A DNA stretch of 64,000 bases from Alcaligenes faecalis (GTDB lineage: Bacteria; Pseudomonadota; Gammaproteobacteria; Burkholderiales; Burkholderiaceae_B). The translations under genes and the position numbers were made by a program. Numbering within the stretch: position 1 is the stretch's first letter; each line of letters opens with the position of its first letter. Of this stretch, positions 25,359 to 33,537 are shown one piece after another. The stretch is taken from assembly GCF_005311025.1 (NCBI RefSeq), contig NZ_CP031747.1:310001-374000 (forward strand), given 5' to 3'. The notes under the pieces are model-generated. The model was not told where the DNA came from. It saw only the letters and a program-made list of their open reading frames with translations, and did no database searches.

Positions 25359-25859
25359 ATGGCTTTTGGCAGCTTTGATAATCGCAACTCGGGCTCCGCG
25401 CTGTCCGAAATCAATATGGTGCCGCTGATCGACGTCATGCTGGTGTTGCTGGTGATCTTTCTGATCACTGCTCCGCTGCTGTCGCACTCCATCAAGATTC
25501 AGCTGCCCCAGGCGACGTCTGAACCAGTCCAGCAAGATCCCAAGACGATTGATCTGGCGATTGACGCAGAAGGGCAGATCTTCGTGAACGAGCAGCCGGT
25601 GGCGCTGGAAGACCTGACCGCCACGCTGGCCCCTTATTCCAAGGATCAGCCTCAGCCTGAATTGCGTATCCGTGCCGATACCGATACTCGCTACGAAACC
25701 CTGGCCCAGGTCATGAGCCGTTCCAAGGCTTCCGGCCTGACCCGTCTGGGTTTCATCACCCGCCCAGGTCCGACGACCAAGGCAGCGGGTGACGAGGGCG
25801 AAGCCAAGGAAGGCGCCGTCGCCGACCAGAAGGCCGCCGAGCCTAAACCTGCTCTGTAA
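25359..25859 (+). CDS. exbD: TonB-system subunit ExbD
   Basis: ExbD is the plug of the ExbB motor. The 166-residue protein has one N-terminal membrane helix (INMVPLIDVMLVLLVIFLIT) with the essential membrane Asp25, then a periplasmic domain (TIDLAIDAEGQIFVNEQPV) and a long C-terminal extension rich in Ala, Glu and Lys (about 140-166). It starts two bases after exbB. Confidence 0.94.
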   Translation: MAFGSFDNRNSGSALSEINMVPLIDVMLVLLVIFLITAPLLSHSIKIQLPQATSEPVQQDPKTIDLAIDAEGQIFVNEQPVALEDLTATLAPYSKDQPQPELRIRADTDTRYETLAQVMSRSKASGLTRLGFITRPGPTTKAAGDEGEAKEGAVADQKAAEPKPAL

Positions 25860-25887
25860 TTCCAGGTTCTTCTTCGTGTTGTTTTTT

Positions 25888-25928
25888 CTGGCCCCTCGCT
25901 TTGCATCTGCAACGCGAGGGGCCAGTTT
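25888..25928 (+). terminator. Terminator of tonB-exbB-exbD
   Basis: CTGGCCCCTCGC and GCGAGGGGCCAG form a 12-bp perfect stem with a 14-base loop, followed by TTTCG, 28 bases after exbD and 19 bases before the response regulator gene. Confidence 0.75.
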
Positions 25929-25946
25929 CGTAATAAAATCCCCCGA

Positions 25947-26627
25947 ATGCGTGTACTAGTTATCGAAGACGACGCCATACTGGGCGCCGCACTGCAGGAA
26001 TTTCTCAACGATCAGGGCTACGCTGTTGACTGGCTCCAGGAAGGCGAAAGTGCCTTGAAGGAGTTGGCCGCCCAGGTCTACGATCTTCTGCTCCTGGACT
26101 TGAACTTGCCCGGCATCAGTGGCCTGGATGTGCTGCGCCAATTGCGCCAGCAGGGCAACGCCATTCCCGTTCTGATTCTGACTGCGCGTGATGGTGTGGA
26201 TGATCGCGTCGGCGGCCTGGATGCCGGTGCTGACGACTACCTGATCAAACCTTTTGACCTGTCCGAGCTGGCCGCCCGCGTGCGTGTTTTTGGCCGCCGC
26301 CGCAGTGGTCAGGTACAGCCCATTATTGATGTGGGTCCCTTGAGCTTTGATACCATTGGCCGCGAGCTGCGCTGTGCCGGTCAACGTGTGACCTTGTCGG
26401 TGCGCGAGCTGTCCGTACTGGAAATGTTGATGATGCGTGCGGGCCGCGTGGTCACCAAGCAGCAAATTATCAATTCCTTGTCTGCCTGGGATGCCGATTT
26501 CAGCGACAATGCGGTCGAAGTCTACGTGTATCGTTTGCGCAAGCGCCTGGAAGGCACCGGGGCTGTCATACAGACTGTGCGCGGCTTTGGCTATTTGCTC
26601 GATGTGGAGAGCGTGGCCGGAGCATAA
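25947..26627 (+). CDS. OmpR-family response regulator
   Basis: A 226-residue transcription factor with a receiver domain (acidic Asp8/Asp9, phosphoacceptor Asp51 in LLLLDLNLPG, Lys in DDYLIKPFD) and a C-terminal winged helix (about 130-220, with SVRELSVLEMLMMRAGRVV and DNAVEVYVYRLRKRL). It most resembles the TctD/QseB/PmrA group. It is followed after 39 bases by a sensor kinase, its likely partner. Target genes are unknown; kup directly follows the kinase. Confidence 0.92.
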   Translation: MRVLVIEDDAILGAALQEFLNDQGYAVDWLQEGESALKELAAQVYDLLLLDLNLPGISGLDVLRQLRQQGNAIPVLILTARDGVDDRVGGLDAGADDYLIKPFDLSELAARVRVFGRRRSGQVQPIIDVGPLSFDTIGRELRCAGQRVTLSVRELSVLEMLMMRAGRVVTKQQIINSLSAWDADFSDNAVEVYVYRLRKRLEGTGAVIQTVRGFGYLLDVESVAGA

Positions 26628-26666
26628 CGGCAGCCCGTGCCCGCTGCCTGAAACCTTAGGTCAACC

Positions 26667-27806
26667 ATGCCCGATCAGCATCTTTCTCCAGCGGTAAAAA
26701 CCTCCTTGTTGCGAGGCTGGCTGGAGCGCTTTCTTGCTCCCGGTTCTTTGGCCCGCAAACTGATGGGCCGTCTGTTTCCCCCGATTTCCATTCTGGTGGT
26801 GCTCGACTTGAGCGTTACCTGGATACTGACGCGCCGCATGAGCCTGGAAGACTGGCTGCTGCGCGATATTTTCTGGACCATGGCGCTCAGTCAGGTCTTG
26901 CTGGTCAGTCTGATTGCCTGGGTGCTGCTGTCGGGGATTCGCTCGCAGCTGGCGTCCATTGATGATTTGTCACAACAAATCCGCAACCGCTCCGATGACG
27001 ACTTCGAGCGCCTGGATGCCAGCGCCTTGCCTGCTGAAATAGTGCCGCTGGTGGAGCACTTTAACGAATTGCTGGAACGTCAGCGTGATACGCTGCAGGC
27101 GCAAAAGCGTTTTATTGGTCACGCTGCGCATCAGTTGCGCACACCCTTGACGGGCTTGCAGTTGGAGTCCGAGCTGATGCTGGCAAGGCCTTTGCCAGAA
27201 GATATCCGCCAACGGGCCGAGCGCATCAAAAGTGTCTCGGACCGCATGATTCGTCTGGGCCAGCAGTTGTTGGTGCTGGCACGTACTGATGCGGACACCA
27301 ATATTAAAGACAGCTTTGTGCGTCTGGACTTGTGTGAATGGGCGCGCGAGGAGGGCGGTGACTGGTTCTTGCAGGCGCGTCAGCATGGTGTGGAAATCCA
27401 TTTGCTGGCACCTGAAAAGCCGGTCTGGATTGATGCTGCCCCCGTGCTCCTACGGGAGTTATTGTCCAATCTGATGGATAACGCCTTGCGCTACGGACAA
27501 GGAACAGATCGCATCGTCTTGCGGGTGGCCAGTAATCCACCCTCCTTGTCGGTGGAAGATCACGGGCCGGGCATTGAATCCAGCGAGCAGCAGCGGGTAT
27601 TTGAAGCGTTTTATCGCTCCCCCGGCACACAAGCAGGAGGCTCCGGCTTGGGTTTGGCCATTGTGCAGGAAATTGCCCGTGCGCATGGCGCCTGGTGGAG
27701 CTTGATGAGCCGTCCTGATTTTCCAGGCACTCGCATCACCATTGTTTTTCCCGGTCCGCGTATTGGTGCGCGTCTGACCCGGCACGACACTTTGATTGGA
27801 AACTAA
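26667..27806 (+). CDS. Sensor histidine kinase (TctE/QseC group) with minimal sensor region
   Basis: A 379-residue membrane kinase. Two hydrophobic segments (about 36-54 and 71-91) are joined by only about 16 residues, so there is almost no periplasmic sensor domain. A HAMP-like linker (about 92-140), dimerisation/phosphoacceptor His155 (GHAAHQLRTPL), N-box LLSNLMDNALRYG, and G-boxes DHGPGI and GSGLGLAIV follow. Family members with a large input domain sense carboxylates or cations; the short loop here suggests sensing in or near the membrane. It sits between the response regulator and kup. Confidence 0.9.
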   Translation: MPDQHLSPAVKTSLLRGWLERFLAPGSLARKLMGRLFPPISILVVLDLSVTWILTRRMSLEDWLLRDIFWTMALSQVLLVSLIAWVLLSGIRSQLASIDDLSQQIRNRSDDDFERLDASALPAEIVPLVEHFNELLERQRDTLQAQKRFIGHAAHQLRTPLTGLQLESELMLARPLPEDIRQRAERIKSVSDRMIRLGQQLLVLARTDADTNIKDSFVRLDLCEWAREEGGDWFLQARQHGVEIHLLAPEKPVWIDAAPVLLRELLSNLMDNALRYGQGTDRIVLRVASNPPSLSVEDHGPGIESSEQQRVFEAFYRSPGTQAGGSGLGLAIVQEIARAHGAWWSLMSRPDFPGTRITIVFPGPRIGARLTRHDTLIGN

Positions 27807-27809
27807 GCC

Positions 27810-29696
27810 TTGAACACAGCAACAGAAAACCCCAAAAAAGCGGCTCAGGCCGCCTTGCTAATGGGCGCTTTAGGCGTGGTGTATGGCGATATTGGAACCA
27901 GCCCGCTCTACACCATGAAAGTGGCCTTGAGCGCCTACGGACAGCCCGGTGCCGAACAGGTCTATGGAGTCTTGTCCTTGCTGTTCTGGCTGCTGACTCT
28001 GGTGGTCTCCATCAAGTACGTCACAGTGGTGTTGCGTCTGGACAATAAAGGTGAGGGAGGCACGCTGGCCCTGATGGAATTGGCGGCACGCGGCATTCAG
28101 GGACCACGTCGGCAGATTATTGTGGTGCTGGGGCTGATTGGTGCTGCCTTGTTTTATGGGGACAGCATCATTACCCCGGCCATCTCCGTGATGTCGGCGT
28201 TGGAAGGCATAGGGATGGTGTCTCACGTGCTGGACCCTTGGGTTGTACCTTTGGCCCTGGGCGTCTTGCTGGCCTTGTTTCTGATCCAGTCCCATGGCAC
28301 GGGTACCATGGGTAAGTTGTTCGGCCCCATTATGTTGACCTGGTTTCTGGTGCTGGGTGGCTTGGGTCTATGGCGTGTTATTGAGCATCCCCAAGTTTTG
28401 ATGGCCCTGGACCCACGGTGGGCCGTGGCTTTTATTGCTGAAGCTCCCTGGCAAACCTTTTTGCTTTTGGGGGCCTTGGTCCTGGCCTTGACGGGGGCCG
28501 AGGCCTTGTACGCCGATATGGGCCATTTTGGCCGTCCTTTAATTCGCAAAGCCTGGTTCATGATTGTCATGCCCTGCCTGGTCCTGTGTTATTTCGGCCA
28601 AGGGGCATTGTTGATTTCCGATCCGGCCGCCATTCGTAATCCGTTCTTCTTCCTGGCTCCCAACTGGGCCTTGGTGCCCATGGTGATGCTGGCAACGGTT
28701 GCAACGGTGATTGCCTCCCAGTCCGTGATATCCGGGGCGTTTTCTGTAACTCGCCAGGCGGTGCAGCTTGGCTTCTGGCCGCGTATGGTGATTCAACATA
28801 CTTCGGCTAAAGAAGAAGGACAGATCTACTTGCCGCGTGTGAACTTGTTGCTATGCGTGGCGGTGATGATTCTGGTCCTGAGCTTTGGCTCCTCGGATCG
28901 CCTGGCCCATGCTTATGGCTTTGCAGTCACGGGTACCATGCTGATGACCAGTTTGCTGGCTCTGGTACTGCTGCCGCGCCGCGCTAGCGGAATCAAGCGC
29001 TGGGCCTGGCTGGGGCTCCTGGGTGTTTTCCTGATTCTGGACATATTGTTGTTCTCGGCCAATGCGCTCAAGATTCTGGAAGGCGGCTGGCTGCCATTGC
29101 TGGTGGGGGCTGTGCTGTTGGGCTTGATGCTGACCTGGCGCCAGGGACGAGCCGCTTTGCACGAACGTCTGCTGGAAAACAAGCAGCCGCTAAAAGAGTT
29201 TTTGCTGAGCCTGGAGGAGTACGCTCCCACCCGTGTACCAGGGACGGCGGTGTTCATGAGCACCATTCCCGACTCGGTCCCTCCGGCCTTATTGCATAAC
29301 CTGAAACACAATAAAGTCCTGCATGAACAGGTCCTGTTCTTGACCGTAACCAGTGCCGGTGTGCCTTACGTTCCTTTTGGGGAGCGCTATAGCCTGCAAC
29401 GTTTAAGCCGAGGCAGCTGGCAGGCGGTGGCTTCCTGGGGCTTCAAGCAAGAGCCCAATGTGCCGCAATTGCTGGAGCAGATTGCCCTGGAGCACCCGGA
29501 GCTGAATCTGGAGCCTATGCAGACATCCTACTTCCTGTCGCGTCAGACGGTGATGATTCAATCCCGTCAGCCCTGGTACTTGGGCTGGCGTCGTCGCTTG
29601 TTTGCATTCATGGCGCGTAATGCCAGCCGTAGCACGCGCTTTTTCAAGATCCCGCCTAATCGCGTGGTGGAGATGGGGATACAGGTGGAGTTGTAG
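27810..29696 (+). CDS. kup: Kup-type low-affinity potassium transporter
   Basis: Kup/HAK/KT proteins are K+/H+ symporters of the inner membrane. The 628-residue protein has the family start GALGVVYGDIGTSPLYT, GEGGTLALMEL, GDSIITPAISVMSALEG and about 12 membrane segments up to residue 440, then a cytoplasmic C-terminal domain of about 185 residues. The start is TTG 27810, needed to include the conserved N-terminus; the first ATG would fall inside the first helix. It begins three bases after the kinase stop, so the three genes form one transcript, suggesting regulation by that two-component system. Confidence 0.94.
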   Translation: MNTATENPKKAAQAALLMGALGVVYGDIGTSPLYTMKVALSAYGQPGAEQVYGVLSLLFWLLTLVVSIKYVTVVLRLDNKGEGGTLALMELAARGIQGPRRQIIVVLGLIGAALFYGDSIITPAISVMSALEGIGMVSHVLDPWVVPLALGVLLALFLIQSHGTGTMGKLFGPIMLTWFLVLGGLGLWRVIEHPQVLMALDPRWAVAFIAEAPWQTFLLLGALVLALTGAEALYADMGHFGRPLIRKAWFMIVMPCLVLCYFGQGALLISDPAAIRNPFFFLAPNWALVPMVMLATVATVIASQSVISGAFSVTRQAVQLGFWPRMVIQHTSAKEEGQIYLPRVNLLLCVAVMILVLSFGSSDRLAHAYGFAVTGTMLMTSLLALVLLPRRASGIKRWAWLGLLGVFLILDILLFSANALKILEGGWLPLLVGAVLLGLMLTWRQGRAALHERLLENKQPLKEFLLSLEEYAPTRVPGTAVFMSTIPDSVPPALLHNLKHNKVLHEQVLFLTVTSAGVPYVPFGERYSLQRLSRGSWQAVASWGFKQEPNVPQLLEQIALEHPELNLEPMQTSYFLSRQTVMIQSRQPWYLGWRRRLFAFMARNASRSTRFFKIPPNRVVEMGIQVEL

Positions 29697-29742
29697 GTGG
29701 AGACATTTGCAGCTGCAACTAGCTATTGCAGCCAGTAGAAAC

Positions 29743-29776
29743 AAAGAATGGGCCTTTTCAAGGCCCATTCTTTTTA
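29743..29776. terminator. Bidirectional terminator between kup and the reverse secreted-protein gene
   Basis: AAAGAATGGGCCTT and AAGGCCCATTCTTT form a 14-bp stem with a TTC loop and run into TTATC on the right and an A-rich flank on the left, so it serves both converging genes. Confidence 0.85.
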
Positions 29777-29813
29777 TCTGGCTACCTATTATGAATAGCC
29801 GTGTTTTCTGCGT

Positions 29814-30191
29814 TTACTGAGCAGGCACCACAGTCGTGGTTTCGCGAAGGATACCGCCGCCTTCCACGCTACCGCGTACCGTTGTGTCCTGGCCGGTCAT
29901 GGATTTCAGGCAGTCTTGCTGGCGGTCAGCGGGTAAGCGATGGCAGCGCGCTTGCCGGTTGGCATCCAGATTGTGATCGCGTTTGTCCAGTTTGTGATGG
30001 CGCTCGGCTTGCAGCGCGGCACCGGCTTCGCGACGGCAAGTGGTGCGCTGGTCTCCTTTGAATTGCTCACAGCGCTGGATGTCGTGTCGGTAGTCTTGGG
30101 ACGGGGTTTGAGCCCAGGCAGCAGAGGACAGCAAACCCAGGCTGAGCAGGCCGGCACTCAGAATTCGGGATGGGCGTGTAAGTAGACTCAT
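29814..30191 (-). CDS. Small secreted protein, Cys- and Arg/Asp-rich, unknown function
   Basis: A 125-residue protein with a clear Sec signal peptide (about 1-27, ending SSAAWAQ). The mature part is hydrophilic with four Cys (RCEQF, TTCRR, ARCHR, DCLKS), which could form two disulfides, and many Gln/Arg/Asp/His. I do not recognise a characterised family. ATG 30191 is chosen because AAAGGAGTGAG lies just upstream. It is separated from the Mrp operon by about 200 bases on the same strand. Confidence 0.75.
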   Translation of the reverse strand: MSLLTRPSRILSAGLLSLGLLSSAAWAQTPSQDYRHDIQRCEQFKGDQRTTCRREAGAALQAERHHKLDKRDHNLDANRQARCHRLPADRQQDCLKSMTGQDTTVRGSVEGGGILRETTTVVPAQ

Positions 30192-30388
30192 CGATCTCAC
30201 TCCTTTACTTGCTAAGGGAATCACCGGCTTGGCGAGCACTGTTACGAGCAGGTATGAGTAGCAGGCCGCAAAGCCCCAAAAGCGACTGCGTATGGGGCAA
30301 TTCCCGATACGCAGTAAACACTTACTAGTATAAGTGGAGCAGTTGCAAGTGAGGGTAATAAAACTTGTCTAAACCCTCACGGCTTGAC

Positions 30389-30805
30389 TTAGGTCTTGTC
30401 GCCGGCTGGTGGTTGAGCCAAATCTTTGGGCAGAGGCGCTTTATGTGGCATGTCCAGATAGCCTGGCTCGTCCGGGCCATATTCGGCCAGACGTTGGCGA
30501 TGCTCGCGTTTGATGGCAGCGCGCATCAGAAAGATGGCGGTGACCGGCGAGGTAATGATCAAGAGCATACTCAGGATGAGCGGATGCAGGATAGGGCGGC
30601 TCATCAGGTGGCTGGCGCTGATGGCGACGGCCAGCACCATGAAAAACGTACCCAGCGTGTTCCCCATGGTGGGGGCATGGATGCGTGAATAAAAGTGTTT
30701 GAAGCGCAGCAAGCCAGCCGAACCCACCAGGGCCACGATGCCGCTAAGAACCAGCAAAAGGGCAACCGGGACAGCCAGCCACCAAGGTAGTAAAGGCGTA
30801 TTCAT
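30389..30805 (-). CDS. mrpG: Mrp cation/proton antiporter subunit G
   Basis: Last subunit of the hetero-oligomeric Mrp (Mnh/Pha) Na+(K+)/H+ antiporter. The 138-residue protein has three membrane helices, the family pattern FYSRIHAPTMGNTLGTFFMV, and a longer than usual basic C-terminal tail (about 100-138). Its ATG overlaps the mrpF stop by four bases. Confidence 0.92.
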   Translation of the reverse strand: MNTPLLPWWLAVPVALLLVLSGIVALVGSAGLLRFKHFYSRIHAPTMGNTLGTFFMVLAVAISASHLMSRPILHPLILSMLLIITSPVTAIFLMRAAIKREHRQRLAEYGPDEPGYLDMPHKAPLPKDLAQPPAGDKT

Positions 30806-31083
30806 GGCTCGATCACCTCGGCACGCAGCAGGAATTTCGCCATGGCTGCCGAGCCTACAAAACCAAACAGGGCAATCAGCAAGGCGATATCAAAGTACAG
30901 GGTAGAGTCAAAACGGATGCCCAGGGCCAGCAAGGCCAGCATACCGTTGATGTACATGGTGTCCAGCGCCAGCACGCGGTCGGCGGCAGAGGGGCCTTTA
31001 AGCAGGCGGATGACGGCGCAGCCCATGCCCAGGACAAAGCAGCCCAGGGCAAACTGACAGGCCCAGTAAACAATGTCTATCAT
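30802..31083 (-). CDS. mrpF: Mrp antiporter subunit F
   Basis: A 93-residue, three-helix subunit with RLLKGPSAADRVLALDTMY, the MnhF/PhaF signature. ATG 31083 overlaps the mrpE stop by four bases. Confidence 0.92.
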   Translation of the reverse strand: MIDIVYWACQFALGCFVLGMGCAVIRLLKGPSAADRVLALDTMYINGMLALLALGIRFDSTLYFDIALLIALFGFVGSAAMAKFLLRAEVIEP

Positions 31084-31565
31084 TGGAAAATCTCCAGTAG
31101 CGGTCCTTGGTAGCGCTTCTGAATAGTGTCTAACCAGACCTGTTCGTCTTGCAGATCCAGAATGTGCAAAGTCAGGACACGGGTCTCGTAATCGAAGCCG
31201 GACCAGACAGTACCTGGGGTGTAGGTAATGATGCACGCCAAGGCTGCCAGACCATGTGGGTCAGTCAGTTGCAACGGAATGGCCAGAAAGCCCGGACGAG
31301 GTGCTTTGCTGCCTTTCAGAACCAGATGGCCAACGGCAATATTGGACAGCACAATGTCCCAGGCCACTTGGCAAATCAGTTTCAAGGCCAGAAATGGGTG
31401 GCGGATGCTGGCCTTAACCGGACGAAATGGAATGGCTGCCAAGCTCAGGGCGATAGCCAGGAACAGGCCCAGCACCACGTAACCGGCCGAGAGCGAGTCG
31501 TTCAGCAGCAGCCACAGGCCAAGCAGCAGCAAGGGCAGGAAAAGATGTTTGGTATAGCGTCGCAT
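31080..31565 (-). CDS. mrpE: Mrp antiporter subunit E
   Basis: A 161-residue subunit with two or three N-terminal helices (LFLPLLLLGLWLLLNDSLS and GYVVLGLFLAIALSLAAIPF) and the MnhE pattern ACIITYTPGTVWSGFDYETRVLTLHILD given in parts as ITYTPGTVW and LTLHILD. It starts five bases after mrpD. Confidence 0.92.
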   Translation of the reverse strand: MRRYTKHLFLPLLLLGLWLLLNDSLSAGYVVLGLFLAIALSLAAIPFRPVKASIRHPFLALKLICQVAWDIVLSNIAVGHLVLKGSKAPRPGFLAIPLQLTDPHGLAALACIITYTPGTVWSGFDYETRVLTLHILDLQDEQVWLDTIQKRYQGPLLEIFQ

Positions 31566-31570
31566 CAGAA

Positions 31571-33199
31571 TCACTCCGCTTGAACAGAACGTAGCGGGTT
31601 CTGCCGCAGGACGGACCCTATATAAATACGGGGTTCGTCCAGTTGCTGGGCTGTTTGTTCCAGGTAGGTGGTGATCGGGCCGGCATACCAGCTCAAGATC
31701 CCGCAAGCCACAATAATGCTGGCAATGGGAGCAGCTTCGATCAGCTTCAGGCGGGGAATCGTCAGGGAACTATTGCTCCAGAACAGACGAATGCCCACAC
31801 GTACCATGGCGATCAAACCGGCTACGCCGGAAATCAGCACGGCAGCGGTCAGAATCCAGGCGTTTAGAGGTTCTGGCGATTGGCCCGAGGCTTTCAGCGC
31901 GGCTGTCAGCAAGGACAGCTTGGCCACAAAACCGGACAGCGGTGGCAGACCCACAATCAGCAAGGCGCAGGCAATAAAGGACATGCCCAGGAACACCATC
32001 ACGCCAGGGATAGCCACACCTACCACGTCATCGCTATTGTCTTCGGACTCCGGGTCGTCCAGGTCAAAGACCTCCTGACTGACGGCCAGCAGGTCGGCAC
32101 CAAAAGGTTTGGTACGGCTAACCAGTTCCAGCAGCAGGAAGAAAGCACCCAAGGCCAGAACGCTGCTGAGCATGTAGTACAGGGCAGGGCCGGTCAGGAT
32201 GACGCCGGGCATGCCCAAGGCGGCCAGCAAGGTGCCGGAAGACACGATGATGCAATAACTGGCCAGTCGTTCGGGTTGCTGTGCGGCCATGACACCAATA
32301 GCGCCGAAGGCCAGCGTGGCGATCCCGGCGGGGAACATCCAGGCCACGCCAAAGGCGGCAGGTGCCCCCGTAGGCAGTAGCAAGGAGCCGATACGCAGCA
32401 GTGCGTAAATACCCACTTTGGTCATGATCGCAAACATGGCTGCGACCGGCGCACTGGCATTGCCATAGGCATTGGGCAGCCACAAGTTCAAGGGCCAGGC
32501 AGCGGCCTTGATCAGGAAGGCAATCCCCAGAATGGCCATGGCTGATTCAAATACCAGACGATCCGAATCCGGCATGGAGCCAGCACGCAGAGCCAGATCA
32601 GCCATGTTCAGGGTGCCGGTGACACCGTAGACCAAGGCGATGGCAATCAGCAGCAAGAAGGAGGAGATCAGGTTGACGGCAATGTAATGCAGGCCGGCAC
32701 TGACGCGGGCCGCGCCCGAACCGTGCAGCATCAGACCATAGGATGCTGCCAACAGAACCTCAAAGAACACAAACAGGTTGAACAGGTCGCCGGTCAGGAA
32801 CGCGCCGTTCAGGCCCATCAAGAGCAGCTGGAACAAGGAGTGGAAATGCACCCCCACGCGATCCCAGCGTGCTAGCGAATAGAACCAGCAGCAAAAGGCC
32901 AGCACATTGGTCAGCACCAGCAAGAAGGCGGCCAGCCGGTCCACGACCAGCACAATCCCGAAGGGAGCGGGCCAGTCACCGAGCAGGTACACACCGACGG
33001 ACTGCGGCCAGATCGGATCCAGTGTGCCATCGGCCAGCAACAGCAGGTAGACCGCGCAGAACAGTTGAGCCAATAAGGAGCTGAAAGCGATCAGCAGCTT
33101 GTAGTGACGGCGCTTGTCGCGCAGCATCACCATCAGGGCCGCGGCCATCATGGGGATGGCAACGGGCAATACGGGCAAGTGTTGGTTGAGTAGACTCAC
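31571..33199 (-). CDS. mrpD: Mrp antiporter subunit D (NuoL/M/N-like)
   Basis: A 542-residue polytopic subunit homologous to the proton-pumping subunits of complex I, with about 14 helices, the proton-antiporter segments FFEVLLAASYGLMLHGSG and IKAAAWPLNLWLPNAY with their Lys and Glu residues, and PLSGFVAKLSL. The start is GTG 33199, overlapping the mrpC stop (GTGA). Confidence 0.94.
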   Translation of the reverse strand: MSLLNQHLPVLPVAIPMMAAALMVMLRDKRRHYKLLIAFSSLLAQLFCAVYLLLLADGTLDPIWPQSVGVYLLGDWPAPFGIVLVVDRLAAFLLVLTNVLAFCCWFYSLARWDRVGVHFHSLFQLLLMGLNGAFLTGDLFNLFVFFEVLLAASYGLMLHGSGAARVSAGLHYIAVNLISSFLLLIAIALVYGVTGTLNMADLALRAGSMPDSDRLVFESAMAILGIAFLIKAAAWPLNLWLPNAYGNASAPVAAMFAIMTKVGIYALLRIGSLLLPTGAPAAFGVAWMFPAGIATLAFGAIGVMAAQQPERLASYCIIVSSGTLLAALGMPGVILTGPALYYMLSSVLALGAFFLLLELVSRTKPFGADLLAVSQEVFDLDDPESEDNSDDVVGVAIPGVMVFLGMSFIACALLIVGLPPLSGFVAKLSLLTAALKASGQSPEPLNAWILTAAVLISGVAGLIAMVRVGIRLFWSNSSLTIPRLKLIEAAPIASIIVACGILSWYAGPITTYLEQTAQQLDEPRIYIGSVLRQNPLRSVQAE

Positions 33200-33537
33200 A
33201 GATCGTCTTCCTCGCGGCCATCAACGTGGTCGGTGCCGCTCAGGCCGCGGTTGGCCAGAATGACGACCAGAAACAAGGCGGTAGTGGCAAAACCAATCAC
33301 AATTGCGGTCAGTACCAGTGCTTGTGGCAAAGGATCGGCGTAGCTGGCGCCCAGCTCGCTGCTATTGATCACGGGTGCAGCACTGATTTTGAGTCGCCCC
33401 ATACTAAAGATGAACAGGTTCACGGCATAGGAGACCAGGGCCAGTCCCATGATGACCTGAAAGGTACGCGGGCGCAGCAGGAGCCAGACGCCCGAGCCCG
33501 CCAGCACACCAATCGCAATTGAAAGCACGATTTCCAT
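33196..33537 (-). CDS. mrpC: Mrp antiporter subunit C (NuoK-like)
   Basis: A 113-residue three-helix subunit homologous to NuoK, with GLALVSYAVNLFIFSMGRL and DPLPQALVLTAIVIGFATTA as signatures. The ATG overlaps the mrpAB stop by one base (TAATG). Confidence 0.94.
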   Translation of the reverse strand: MEIVLSIAIGVLAGSGVWLLLRPRTFQVIMGLALVSYAVNLFIFSMGRLKISAAPVINSSELGASYADPLPQALVLTAIVIGFATTALFLVVILANRGLSGTDHVDGREEDDL

